DNA of 64,000 nt, taken from NCBI RefSeq assembly GCF_900215355.1, contig NZ_OBEA01000001.1, positions 496,001 through 560,000 of the forward strand, written 5' to 3'. Position 1 is the first letter of the stretch; every line of letters begins with the position of its first letter. Made by a program: the position numbers and the translations under genes. Source of the stretch: Pseudooceanicola antarcticus. Its GTDB lineage: Bacteria; Pseudomonadota; Alphaproteobacteria; Rhodobacterales; Rhodobacteraceae. The notes under the pieces were generated by a model. That model did no database searches. It had not been told where the DNA came from and worked only from the letters and a program-made list of their open reading frames with translations. Shown here in pieces: positions 37,757-46,244 of the stretch.

Positions 37757-38456
37757 AGACTGCTCCTGCACGGATAAGGGCCTCTTCCTGCTGCGGCTCG
37801 GCAACCTCGACGATGTGATTGACGAAGATGCCGGGGGTGTGGACCTGCTCGGGGTCGATACCGCCGGGCTCCAGCACCTTGGTGGCCTGGACGATGGTGG
37901 TCTCGGCCGCCATGGCCATCAGCGGAGAGAAGTTCCGCCCCGCCATGCGATAGGTCAGGTTGCCATGGGTATCGGCCAGCTCGGCCTTCACCAGGGCGAA
38001 ATCGGCCTTCAGCCAGCGTTCCTGGACGTAGTGCTTGCCGTCGAACTCGGCGACCGGCTTGCCCTCCGCCAGCTCTGTGCCGTAGCTCGCGGGCGTGTAG
38101 AAGGCGGGGATGCCGGCGCCACCGGCGCGGATACGCTCGGCCAGGGTGCCCTGGGGCACCAGCTCCAGCTCGATCTCGCCGGCCATGTAGCGGTCGGTGA
38201 AGGCGCGCGGATCGCTCGACTTGGGGAAGGAGCAGATCATCTTCTTCACCATGCCGGCGTCGATCATCGCGGCGATGCCGATCTTGCCGTTGCCGGCATT
38301 GTTGTTGATCACGGTCAGGTCCTTGGGGCCTGCGTCGATCAGCGCGTGTACCAGCTCGATCGGGTTACCCGAGCCTCCGAAGCCACCGATCATCACCGTG
38401 GCGCCGTCCTTGATCCCGGAAACGGCCTCTGCAAGGCCGGGGAGTCTCTTGTCCAT
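37743..38456 (-). CDS. pcaI: 3-oxoadipate CoA-transferase subunit A
   Basis: A 237-residue alpha subunit. The CoA-binding loop VMIGGFGGSGNPIELVHAL (residues 21-39) and LTVINNNAGNGKIGIAAMI are family features, with a terminal IVEVAEPQQEEA. It is the first gene of the leftward pcaI-pcaJ-pcaF operon, whose promoter must lie in the 130 bp shared with divergent pcaR. The upstream genes for protocatechuate ring cleavage (pcaGH, B, C, D) are not in the window. Confidence 0.93.
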   Translation of the reverse strand: MDKRLPGLAEAVSGIKDGATVMIGGFGGSGNPIELVHALIDAGPKDLTVINNNAGNGKIGIAAMIDAGMVKKMICSFPKSSDPRAFTDRYMAGEIELELVPQGTLAERIRAGGAGIPAFYTPASYGTELAEGKPVAEFDGKHYVQERWLKADFALVKAELADTHGNLTYRMAGRNFSPLMAMAAETTIVQATKVLEPGGIDPEQVHTPGIFVNHIVEVAEPQQEEALIRAGAVYERA

Positions 38457-38515
38457 GCGGATCCTCCTTTGCTGGCCGGAGTCTTACGCGGCGAGGGGGA
38501 TCGACGTCTATCAGG

Positions 38516-38554
38516 TTTGTGCGCTATGCTCCATTTGTACGGATATCGCACAAA
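38516..38554. promoter_or_regulatory. Candidate PcaR operator (three half-sites)
   Basis: TTTGTGCG (38516-38523), a 10-bp spacer, TTTGTACG (38534-38541), a 5-bp spacer and the inverted CGCACAAA (38547-38554). One palindrome plus one direct repeat spaced by 10 bp is the architecture described for IclR-type PcaU in Acinetobacter. It lies between divergent pcaI and pcaR, 32 bp before the pcaR start. Confidence 0.7.
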
Positions 38555-38586
38555 TACGGCGCGGCAGAGAACCGGCGGGGGAAGCA

Positions 38587-39342
38587 GTGAACCAGAAGGA
38601 CATGATCGCGGGCCTGGCCAAGGGGCTGAGGGTGATCGAGGGTTTCACGGCGGACCATCCCCGCCAGTCGATCAGCGACGTGGCCGAGGCGACCGGGCTC
38701 GATCGCGCCACCGCGCGGCGCTGCCTGCTGACCCTGGCCGAGCTGGGCTATGCTGCCCATGACGGCAAGTACTTCACCCTGACCCCCCGTGTCCTGCGCC
38801 TGGGCACCGCCTGCCTGGCCACCCTGCCGCTGGCGCAGATGGTGCAACCCTGGCTGGATCAGCTGTCGGAAGAGCTGGGCGAAAGCTCCTCCGTCTCGGT
38901 GCTGGACGAGGGAGAGGTCGTCTATGTCGCCCGCGCCGCGCAGCGCAAGGTGATGTCCATCGCGCTGATGCCCGGATCGCGCCTGCCGGCCTATTGCACC
39001 TCGATGGGCCGCGTCCTGCTGGCCGCCCTGCCCGAAGACCAGGCCCGCGCCCGCCTCGCGGCCATGGCGCTGGAGGCGCGCACCCCCCTGACGGTCACCG
39101 ACCCGGAGGCACTGATGGCACGGCTTTCCGTGGTGCGGGCGCAGGGCTACGAGGTGATCGACCAGGAGGTGGAAATGGGCCTGCGCTCCATCGCGGTGCC
39201 GCTCCTGGATGCCCATGGCCGCACCATCGCGGCACTCAACCTGGGCCTGCCGGTGCGCGATACCCCGCTGGAAGAGATCCCCGCCCGATACCTTCCCGCG
39301 CTGGAACGCCTGCAGGCAGAGCTGAAACGGGTGCTCAGGTAG
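38587..39342 (+). CDS. pcaR: IclR family pca regulator PcaR
   Basis: A 251-residue IclR-type regulator that responds to beta-ketoadipate or protocatechuate. The winged helix (QSISDVAEATGLDRATARRCLLTLAELGY) is at residues 28-56. The effector domain has GSRLPAYCTSMGRVLLAAL near residue 130, the signature of PcaR/PcaU/PobR. The start is the GTG at 38587, preceded by GGGGAAG; an ATG five codons later is possible. It is divergent from pcaIJF over a three-half-site operator and should control that operon and itself. Its stop codon abuts repeat copy B. Confidence 0.93.
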   Translation: MNQKDMIAGLAKGLRVIEGFTADHPRQSISDVAEATGLDRATARRCLLTLAELGYAAHDGKYFTLTPRVLRLGTACLATLPLAQMVQPWLDQLSEELGESSSVSVLDEGEVVYVARAAQRKVMSIALMPGSRLPAYCTSMGRVLLAALPEDQARARLAAMALEARTPLTVTDPEALMARLSVVRAQGYEVIDQEVEMGLRSIAVPLLDAHGRTIAALNLGLPVRDTPLEEIPARYLPALERLQAELKRVLR

Positions 39343-39563
39343 GGGGCGCTGCCCCCCGGACGTGTGCGACGCCCTCCCCCCGGAGTACTTTCAGCCTGGT
39401 GATGAGATGGGTCATCGCCGATGAATTGGCCCACTTCCCTTGCAGGGGCGTGGCACGCTCCCGGTCGAGACGGAGGCCGCCATAAAGGCGCTGTCCCACT
39501 GCATCATCACCAGGCTGAAAGTACTCCGGGGGAATCTCCGCAGGAGATGGGGGCAGCGCCCCC
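39342..39563. repeat. Dispersed inverted-repeat element, copy B
   Basis: A 222-bp element with GGGGGC-N3-GCCCCC hairpins at both ends (39342-39356 and 39549-39563). Nearly perfect inverted arms of about 27 bp lie inside them (CGGAGTACTTTCAGCCTGGT near 39380; complement near 39507-39530). The core is alignable with copy A over about 75 bp. It begins at the pcaR stop codon and occupies most of the 333-bp gap up to the Lrp gene; no gene was seen there. Confidence 0.82.
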
Positions 39564-39675
39564 TTCCACCGTCGTCAGATGCGCTTTCCCCGGATAGGCG
39601 GAGCGAGGTCACACCTGACCGCTGCGTCTCGCGTCGAGGGCATTGTCACAACCGTTGAACGGACCCCCTGCCCCG

Positions 39676-40143
39676 TTACGGGGTCAGCGCCGAGGCTTCC
39701 ACCACCGCTTCCATCGCCACGTAGGTCGAGGTTGATGCCATGTAAGGCAGGGCCGAGATCACGTCGGCCATGATTTGCCGGTAATGGGTCATGTCGCGCG
39801 AGCGCACCTTGATCAGGTAGTCGAATCCCCCGGCGATCATGTAGCATTCCTCTATCTCCGAGACCCGGCGCACGGCCGCGTTGAACTCTTCCAGCGCCTT
39901 CTGGCGGGTGTCGGACAGACGCACCTCGACGAAGCTGACATGGGTCAGCCCCAGCTTTATCGGCGAGAGGCTGGCGCGGTAGCCGGTGATCACCCCGCTT
40001 TCCTCCAGCGCCTTCAGACGCGCCGCGACCGGGGTTTTCGACAAGCCGACCTTGCGGGCCAGCTCGGTCACCGGAATCCGGGCGTTTCCGGTAAGCTCGG
40101 CCAAGATCTTTCGGTCCACGGAATCCAGTTCTTCTGTGCTCAT
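39676..40143 (-). CDS. putR: Lrp/AsnC family regulator, probable proline-catabolism activator
   Basis: A 155-residue Lrp-type regulator. The helix-turn-helix is NARIPVTELARKVGLSKTPVAARLKAL (about residues 20-46), followed by a RAM effector domain (SFVEVRLSDTRQ to TYVAMEAVVE). It is divergent from putA with 110 bp between. In alphaproteobacteria the Lrp-type PutR activates putA in response to proline, replacing the DNA-binding function that enterobacterial PutA carries itself. The name is inferred from this context. Confidence 0.88.
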   Translation of the reverse strand: MSTEELDSVDRKILAELTGNARIPVTELARKVGLSKTPVAARLKALEESGVITGYRASLSPIKLGLTHVSFVEVRLSDTRQKALEEFNAAVRRVSEIEECYMIAGGFDYLIKVRSRDMTHYRQIMADVISALPYMASTSTYVAMEAVVEASALTP

Positions 40144-40253
40144 CGTCTATCATCCTGGCTCAATTAAGTCTGAACGCCCTCATTAATAGGCCTGTTTGGG
40201 AAAACCGGCCAGATCCGATTTGATAGAAGGTGCCAACCCAGAGGGAGACCAGA

Positions 40254-43200
40254 ATGCAGGACCAGACCACCCCCCGCCGTTTCGATGCGCTGGAAGGCCA
40301 TGCCAAGCACGCTGACGAGGCCGCGCTGAGCGCCACCCTGGTTGAGCAGGCCGGTCTCGGTGATGCGGCGCGGGCGATGATCTCGCATCGGGCCGCGGAC
40401 CTGGTGCGCCGCATCCGTGGCTCGCAGAAGCCCACCCTGATGGAGCATTTCCTGGGGGAATATGGCCTCTCGACCCGCGAGGGCGTGGCGCTGATGTGCC
40501 TGGCCGAGGCCATGTTGCGGGTACCCGACAAGCTGACCATCGACGCGCTGATCGAGGACAAGATCGCGCCGTCGGACTGGTCCAGCCATGTCGGCCGGGC
40601 TTCCTCTCCGCTGGTCAATGCCTCGACCTGGGCGCTGATGCTGACCGGGCGCGTGCTGGACGACGAAGGCCCCCGCATCGCCGCCACCCTGCGCGGCGCC
40701 GTCAAGCGGCTGGGCGAGCCGGTGATCCGCACCGCCGTCGGTCGCGCCATGAAGGAGATGGGCCGCCAGTTCGTGCTGGGCGAGACCATCGAGAAGGCCA
40801 TGGACCGCGCCCGCTCGCGCGAGGCCGAGGGCTATTCCTACAGCTACGACATGCTGGGCGAAGCCGCGATGACCGCCGGTGACGCCGCCCGCTATGCCCG
40901 CGACTATGCCCAGGCCATCGAGGCCATCGCCAAGGGCTGCACCAAGGGCAGCGTCAAGGACAACCCCGGCATCTCGATCAAGCTCTCTGCCCTGCACCCC
41001 CGTTACGAGGTCGCCAAGGAAGAGCGCGTCATGGCCGAGCTGGTGCCCGTGGTCACCAGGCTGGCCCGCGCCGCCCGTGCCGCCGGCATGGGGCTGAACA
41101 TCGACGCCGAGGAGCAGGACCGGCTGGTCCTCTCGCTGAAGGTGATCGAGGCGGTGATCGCCGATCCGCAGCTGGCGGGCTGGGACGGGTTCGGGGTCGT
41201 CGTGCAGGCCTATGGCAAGCGCGCGGGCGCCACCATCGACTGGCTCTACCGGACCGCCGAGGCTCATGACCGCCGCATCATGGTGCGCCTGGTGAAGGGC
41301 GCCTACTGGGATACCGAGATGAAGCTGGCGCAGGTCGAAGGCCTGGCGGACTTCCCGCTCTTCACCTCGAAGATCGCCACCGATGTCTCCTACATCGCCA
41401 ATGCCAGGAAGCTGATCGGCTATGCCGACCGTATCTATCCGCAGTTCGCCACCCACAACGCCCATACCGTCGCCGCCATTCTCGAGATGGCCGGGGGGAT
41501 CGAGTACGAATTCCAGCGCCTGCATGGCATGGGCGAGCGCCTGCATGACATCGTGATCAAGGAGGGCAGCGGCCGCTGCCGCATCTACGCCCCCGTCGGC
41601 GCCCACAAGGACCTGCTGGCCTACCTGGTGCGCCGCCTGCTGGAGAACGGGGCCAACAGCTCCTTCGTCAACCAGATCGTCGACGAGGATGTCTCGCCCG
41701 AGGAAATCGCCCGCGATCCCTTCGCGGCGCTGGCCGAGGCCCATGCCCCCGCCGGGCTGGTCAAACCCGCCGAGATCTTCGGCGCGGGTCGTCTGAACTC
41801 GCGCGGGTTCGACCTGACCGATACGCGCATGCTGGCCACCATCGAGGCGGCGCGCGATGTTGAGATCCCCGATGCCGGGCCGCTGGTCGCGGGTGCGGTC
41901 TCGGGCCGCTCGCGCGAGGTGATGAACCCCGCCCATCGTACGGTCATCGCCCGCGTGGTCGAGGCCGACCAGGCCTGTGTGGAAGGTGCCATCGCCGCCG
42001 CCGCCCCCTGGCAGGCCTCTCCGCAAGAGCGGGCCGAGGTGCTGCGCCGTGTCGCCGATCTTTACGAGGCCAACTTCGGCCTCTTCTTCGCCGTGCTGTC
42101 GCGCGAGGCGGGCAAGACGCTGAACGATTGCGTGGGCGAGCTGCGCGAGGCCGTCGACTTCCTGCGCTTCTATGCCGACGAGGGCGCCCGGCGCGAGGAT
42201 GCCGCCCGCGGGATCTTCACCGCCATCAGCCCCTGGAACTTCCCGCTGGCCATCTTCACCGGCCAGATTGCCGCCGCGCTGGCGGCGGGCAATGGGGTGC
42301 TGGCCAAGCCCGCCGAGCAGACCTGCCTGACCGCCGCCATCGCCGTGCGCCTGCTGCACGAGGCCGGCGTTCCGGTCACCGCGCTGCAGTTGCTGCCGGG
42401 GGACGGCAAGGTCGGTGCCATGCTGACCGCATCGGACAAGGTGCAGGGCGTGGCCTTCACCGGCTCGACCGAAACCGCCCGCATCATCCGTCGTGCCATG
42501 TCGCAGAGCATGGACCCCGGCGCGCCGCTGATCGCCGAGACCGGCGGCCTGAACGCGATGATCGTCGACAGCACCGCCCTGCCCGAACAGGCGGTCCGCG
42601 ATATCGTCGCCTCGTCCTTCCAGTCGGCGGGCCAGCGCTGCTCGGCGCTGCGCTGCCTCTACCTGCAAGAGGACATCGCCCCGCATATGATCGAGATGAT
42701 CAAGGGCGCCATGGACGAGCTGCACGTCGGTGACCCCTGGCTGCTGTCCACCGACGTGGGCCCGGTGATCGACGAAGAGGCGCGCGCGGGCATCGCCGAT
42801 TACATCGCCGAGGCGCGCCGCGAGGGGCGGTTGCTGCATGAGCTTGCCGCGCCCGAGGCGGGCACCTTCATCGCCCCCACCCTGCTCGAGGTGCCGGGCA
42901 TCGAGGCGATGGAGCGCGAGGTCTTCGGCCCGGTGCTGCACGTGGCCACCTTCAAGGGTCGCGACCTGCACCGGGTAATCGGGGCGATCAATGCCACCGG
43001 CTACGGGCTGACCTTCGGGCTGCACACCCGCATCGACACCCGCGTGCAGGAGGTGACCGAGGCGATCCACGCCGGCAACCTCTACGTCAACCGCAACCAG
43101 ATCGGCGCCATCGTCGGCTCTCAGCCCTTCGGCGGCGAGGGGCTGTCGGGCACCGGCCCGAAGGCGGGTGGCCCGAACTACCTCGACCGCTTCCGCGCCG

Positions 43201-43682
43201 CGCCCGCGCCGATGACCGGCGAGGTCGACGGGCCGGTGTCGGCCGACCGCCTGGCGGAAAAGCTGAAGGGCTTCTCCGAGGGGGCCCCGGTCAGCGAGGA
43301 CCTGCTGCCCGGCCCGACCGGAGAGCTGAACCGTCTCGCCGCCTACCAGCGCGCGCCGCTTCTCTGCATGGGCCCCGGTTCCGAGGCCGAGGCGGCGCAG
43401 CTTGCCGCGATCGAGGCCCTGGGTGGTCAGGGCCTGGCCGCGGGCGGAGTGCCCGAGGCGCAGGTGCTGACCGGGCTTGCCGGGATCTCTGGCGCGCTCT
43501 GGTGGGGCGATGCCGAGGCCGCGCGGGGCTTTGCCCAGGCGCTGGCCGAACGCGACGGGCCGATCCTGCCGCTGGTCACCGGCCTGCCCGACCGCGGACA
43601 TGCGCTGCATGAACGCCATCTGTGCGTCGACACGACGGCCGCGGGGGGCAATGCCGCCCTGTTGGCCGGCGCAGGGGAATAG
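40254..43682 (+). CDS. putA: Bifunctional proline dehydrogenase / L-glutamate gamma-semialdehyde dehydrogenase PutA
   Basis: A 1142-residue enzyme that oxidises proline to glutamate with channelling of the intermediate. The FAD-dependent proline dehydrogenase barrel has YSYSYDMLGEAAMT, ISIKLSALHPRYE and RLVKGAYWDTEMKLAQVEG within residues 190-370. The aldehyde dehydrogenase has FTGSTETARII, AETGGLNAMIVDS and the catalytic cysteine in FQSAGQRCSALRC near residue 800. The C-terminal 120 residues are the conserved tail of long PutA proteins. No ribbon-helix-helix domain exists at the N-terminus, consistent with control by the divergent Lrp gene. GAGGGAG precedes the ATG. Confidence 0.97.
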   Translation: MQDQTTPRRFDALEGHAKHADEAALSATLVEQAGLGDAARAMISHRAADLVRRIRGSQKPTLMEHFLGEYGLSTREGVALMCLAEAMLRVPDKLTIDALIEDKIAPSDWSSHVGRASSPLVNASTWALMLTGRVLDDEGPRIAATLRGAVKRLGEPVIRTAVGRAMKEMGRQFVLGETIEKAMDRARSREAEGYSYSYDMLGEAAMTAGDAARYARDYAQAIEAIAKGCTKGSVKDNPGISIKLSALHPRYEVAKEERVMAELVPVVTRLARAARAAGMGLNIDAEEQDRLVLSLKVIEAVIADPQLAGWDGFGVVVQAYGKRAGATIDWLYRTAEAHDRRIMVRLVKGAYWDTEMKLAQVEGLADFPLFTSKIATDVSYIANARKLIGYADRIYPQFATHNAHTVAAILEMAGGIEYEFQRLHGMGERLHDIVIKEGSGRCRIYAPVGAHKDLLAYLVRRLLENGANSSFVNQIVDEDVSPEEIARDPFAALAEAHAPAGLVKPAEIFGAGRLNSRGFDLTDTRMLATIEAARDVEIPDAGPLVAGAVSGRSREVMNPAHRTVIARVVEADQACVEGAIAAAAPWQASPQERAEVLRRVADLYEANFGLFFAVLSREAGKTLNDCVGELREAVDFLRFYADEGARREDAARGIFTAISPWNFPLAIFTGQIAAALAAGNGVLAKPAEQTCLTAAIAVRLLHEAGVPVTALQLLPGDGKVGAMLTASDKVQGVAFTGSTETARIIRRAMSQSMDPGAPLIAETGGLNAMIVDSTALPEQAVRDIVASSFQSAGQRCSALRCLYLQEDIAPHMIEMIKGAMDELHVGDPWLLSTDVGPVIDEEARAGIADYIAEARREGRLLHELAAPEAGTFIAPTLLEVPGIEAMEREVFGPVLHVATFKGRDLHRVIGAINATGYGLTFGLHTRIDTRVQEVTEAIHAGNLYVNRNQIGAIVGSQPFGGEGLSGTGPKAGGPNYLDRFRAAPAPMTGEVDGPVSADRLAEKLKGFSEGAPVSEDLLPGPTGELNRLAAYQRAPLLCMGPGSEAEAAQLAAIEALGGQGLAAGGVPEAQVLTGLAGISGALWWGDAEAARGFAQALAERDGPILPLVTGLPDRGHALHERHLCVDTTAAGGNAALLAGAGE

Positions 43683-43697
43683 CCAGAATTCCCCGAG

Positions 43698-43730
43698 CAC
43701 CCGGAGCCTCAATCCCCGCGGCTCCGGGTG
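43698..43730. terminator. Bidirectional hairpin between putA and the LysE gene
   Basis: CACCCGGAGC and GCTCCGGGTG form a perfect 10-bp stem with a 13-nt loop, 16 bp after the putA stop codon and 5 bp before the stop codon of the convergent gene. No T-run follows. Confidence 0.6.
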
Positions 43731-43734
43731 ACTC

Positions 43735-44361
43735 CTATCCCATCATCAGCCTGAGCGCCGAGGCCAGGGCCCAGAGCCCGAACCCCGCCAGCATCAGCGC
43801 TGAAAGCCGCGACACCCAGGTCGCAAAGCCCTGCGGCAGGCGATGGCGGCACAGCGCCACGCCGCCCGACAGCAGGCACCACCACAGCATCGAGCCGGCG
43901 AAAACCCCCGCCGTGACCAGCGCCGCTTCGGCCAGGCTGGTCTCTGCCGCCAGCCCCAGACCGGCGAAGAGCGCCGCGAAACTGAGGATGGTCGAGGGGT
44001 TGGCCATGGTCAGCAGGAAGGTTGCCGCCACCGTGCCCGCCAGGTCCCGCGCCCCGATCTGCGCCGCCCGGCGTGGCGGTCCGGCGTGCAGGCCCTTCCA
44101 GGCCAGCCAGAGCATGAAGGCCCCGCCCAGCACCCGCAGCGGCAGGTCGACCAGCCCCAGCACCGAGGCAAAGGCCGCAAAGCCCGCCGCCGCCATGGCC
44201 GCGTAGCTGGCATCGGCCAGCGCGGTGCCCAGCCCTCCGGCCAGCCCGGCGGCAAAGCCGCGCTCCAGGGTGCGCGTGATGCAGAGCGCTCCGATGGGGC
44301 CGAGCGGCGCGGCGACGGCCAGCCCCAGGCCCATGGCCTTCAGGAGCAGGACGAGGCTCAT
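43735..44361 (-). CDS. LysE family amino acid exporter
   Basis: A 208-residue membrane protein with six hydrophobic segments and the LysE/RhtB signature GLGLAVAAPLGPIGALCITRTL near residue 11, followed by GFAAGLAGGLGTALADASYA. NPSTILSFAALFAGLG in the middle is also conserved. The family exports amino acids or related metabolites by exchange with protons. The ATG overlaps the stop codon of the upstream Lrp-type regulator, a pairing typical of exporters induced by their own amino acid substrate. Substrate unknown. Confidence 0.9.
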   Translation of the reverse strand: MSLVLLLKAMGLGLAVAAPLGPIGALCITRTLERGFAAGLAGGLGTALADASYAAMAAAGFAAFASVLGLVDLPLRVLGGAFMLWLAWKGLHAGPPRRAAQIGARDLAGTVAATFLLTMANPSTILSFAALFAGLGLAAETSLAEAALVTAGVFAGSMLWWCLLSGGVALCRHRLPQGFATWVSRLSALMLAGFGLWALASALRLMMG

Positions 44362-44801
44362 CGCGGGATCATCCCGCTGTCCTTGGCCGCCGAAAGCGCG
44401 ATCACCGTCTCGCTGCGCCCCAGGAAGCGCTGCGCCTTGATCTCGTCCAGCAGCGGCTCGATGGCGCCGATATCGGGCAGGCGGACCCTGGCCAGGTAGG
44501 ACCACTGGCCGGTCACGTGATGACATTCCTCAATGGCGGGATGGGCACTGGCGAAGGCGCGGAAGGCGGCCTCGTCCGCGTCTTCGCGCAAGCCGATCCA
44601 GAGAAAGACCAGCACCGGCAGGTCCAGCGCCTCGGGTGCGGCCTCGACCGTGAAGCGCCGGATCGCCCCCGAGGCGGTGAGCCGCCGGATACGTTCGTTC
44701 ACCGCAGAGGGCGAAAGGCCGACGCGGGTGCCGATATCGGAAAGCGCCCGGCGGGCGTCCTTGGCCAGAAGGCTGATGATTTTGCGGTCTGTACTATCCA
44801 T
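44358..44801 (-). CDS. Lrp/AsnC family regulator of the LysE exporter
   Basis: A 147-residue Lrp-type protein. The helix-turn-helix is DARRALSDIGTRVGLSPSAVNERIRRL (about residues 15-41) and the RAM domain follows (VLVFLWIGLREDADEA to GRSETVIALSAAKD). Its stop codon overlaps the LysE-family start by ATGA, so it is most likely the amino-acid-responsive regulator of that exporter. It is distinct from the PutR-like protein 4 kb away. Confidence 0.9.
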   Translation of the reverse strand: MDSTDRKIISLLAKDARRALSDIGTRVGLSPSAVNERIRRLTASGAIRRFTVEAAPEALDLPVLVFLWIGLREDADEAAFRAFASAHPAIEECHHVTGQWSYLARVRLPDIGAIEPLLDEIKAQRFLGRSETVIALSAAKDSGMIPR

Positions 44802-44854
44802 GGCCGCAGATTATGCGGGCAGATAGGGATTCGACAAGGGATATGCCCCCTGCC

Positions 44855-45343
44855 CTAATCCAGATCGTAGCGCTTCAGGACCTTGTCGAAGACGCTGCCA
44901 TCGGCCAGCACCTTGCCGTCGATCCGCCCGTAATCCTCGAAGCCACGCGACTGGTAATAGGTCAGGCCAGAGCCGTTGTCCGCCCGGATCTCGGCATTGA
45001 TCCAGGCGTAGCCCCCGTCCCTTGCCGCCCGCTTCGTCGCCTCGAAGAGCTTCGATCCGATCCCCAGCCCGGTCCGCCCGACCCTGGCGAAGGTGGCGAT
45101 ATTCGCAACCTCAGGGCCATGTTGCCGATGCGGCTCGACATACTGGAACCCCAGGATCTGCCCGCCGTCATCCTCGGCCACATGCCAGATGGCGCGCGGA
45201 TCGCCTTGCAGCCAATCCGCCAGCTCGTCGCCGGTGACGGGCCGGGTCATGGCGGTGGTGCCGCCGATCTCGATGATCTCGTTCAGCAATTCGGCCATCT
45301 GCGCGCAATCAAGCCGCCCGGCGCGGCGGATATGGAGGCTCAT
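44855..45343 (-). CDS. GNAT family N-acetyltransferase
   Basis: A 162-residue GNAT protein. The acetyl-CoA binding segment reads VGRTGLGIGSKLFEATKRAARD near residue 88, a variant of Q/RxxGxG/A. The N-terminus LHIRRAGRLDCAQMAELLNEI is typical of GNAT strand 1 and helix 1. YYQSRGFEDYGRI near the end is the substrate-proximal beta-alpha unit. Substrate unknown. It overlaps the HD-domain gene by ATGA and follows it in one operon. Confidence 0.88.
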   Translation of the reverse strand: MSLHIRRAGRLDCAQMAELLNEIIEIGGTTAMTRPVTGDELADWLQGDPRAIWHVAEDDGGQILGFQYVEPHRQHGPEVANIATFARVGRTGLGIGSKLFEATKRAARDGGYAWINAEIRADNGSGLTYYQSRGFEDYGRIDGKVLADGSVFDKVLKRYDLD

Positions 45344-45933
45344 GGCAGCGCCCTCAGCAGCTCCGCGTGGCGCGCGGTGAACTCGTTGCGGGCTTCGACC
45401 GGCGGGCGCAACACGATGTCCAGGCCCTCGATCAGCTCGGGCGCGGGGCGGCCGAAGAAGCGGGTGGCCTCGGTCTCGGAGAAGCCGGCGATCTGGGTGG
45501 CCTCCATCCAGGCCGAGACCTTGTCGGCCCTCTTGATCCGCTGCTTCAGGCGCACCGGCGTCTTGGCGGGCAGGCCGAAGCGGATGTGGATGGCGGCGGT
45601 CAGGCGTTCATCAAGGGCGCCGTAGTCCGGGCCGACGGCGGCTTTCACCGGGCTGATCATGTCTCCGATCACGTATTCGGGGGCATCATGCAGCAGCGCG
45701 GCCAGCAGTTCGGCAGGCTTGGCCGAGGGATACATGCGGCGGAAGAGCGCCTCGACCAGCAGCGAATGCTCGGCCACGGAATAGGCGTAGTCGCCCCGCG
45801 TCTGCCCGTTCCAGCGCGCCACGAAGGCCAGGCCATGGGCGATGTCCTCGACCTCGATATCCATCGGCGTGGGGTCCAGCAGGTCCAGCCTGCGACCCGA
45901 AAGCATCCTTTGCCAGGCGCGCGGTTGTTTCAT
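45340..45933 (-). CDS. HD-domain phosphohydrolase (YfbR-like)
   Basis: A 197-residue HD-superfamily metal hydrolase. [13 protein letters not shown] supplies the first metal histidine and [22 protein letters not shown] (about residues 90-112) the HD pair. This layout matches YfbR-type 5'-nucleotidases and related phosphohydrolases (COG1896), though nucleotidase activity is inferred. The N-terminus [21 protein letters not shown] is conserved in relatives. The ATG at 45933 has AAAGGAG at about 9 nt; the open frame extends 72 codons further but without a start signal. Confidence 0.85.
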   Translation of the reverse strand: MKQPRAWQRMLSGRRLDLLDPTPMDIEVEDIAHGLAFVARWNGQTRGDYAYSVAEHSLLVEALFRRMYPSAKPAELLAALLHDAPEYVIGDMISPVKAAVGPDYGALDERLTAAIHIRFGLPAKTPVRLKQRIKRADKVSAWMEATQIAGFSETEATRFFGRPAPELIEGLDIVLRPPVEARNEFTARHAELLRALP

Positions 45934-46244
45934 CGGCGGGGCTCCTTTCGTCTGATGCCCTAGGCCGCGCCGCGGGGCCTGTAAACCGGCAAGCGCCGCC
46001 GGGGTTCGGCTGGGCGGAAGGAAGCTTCTGCAAATCCAAGGGCTTGCCCGACGCGCTCTGGCCGCTTTGCCGATCAAGGTTAATTTCTCACCGGGAGGTG
46101 CCAAGTCTTCCATCGCGGAACGCTGATTTTCAACGCTCCACAAGGTCACTCGGGTCCTGCCATTGTTCCTTTACACGGGCGCTGTTAAGCACGTCACAAC
46201 CTTTGTACCTAAAAGATCCCGCCAAGCTGCAAGGAGCGAAACGG
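45934..46244. other. Intergenic region upstream of ahcY
   Basis: This 311-bp gap separates divergent HD-domain gene and ahcY. I looked for an SAH or SAM riboswitch, which often precedes ahcY, and found no matching conserved core. AAGGAG before 46245 is the ahcY ribosome site. No repeat, small gene or confident promoter was identified. Confidence 0.4.

Noticed and set aside
40164-43712. Very long open frame antisense to putA (and similar ones opposite mnmE-rho, hslU, addA and addB)
   Set aside because: These mirror the G+C-rich codon pattern of recognised genes; the translations are low-complexity and match no family.
45934-46244. SAH or SAM riboswitch before ahcY
   Set aside because: No conserved riboswitch core or matching helices were found in the leader.
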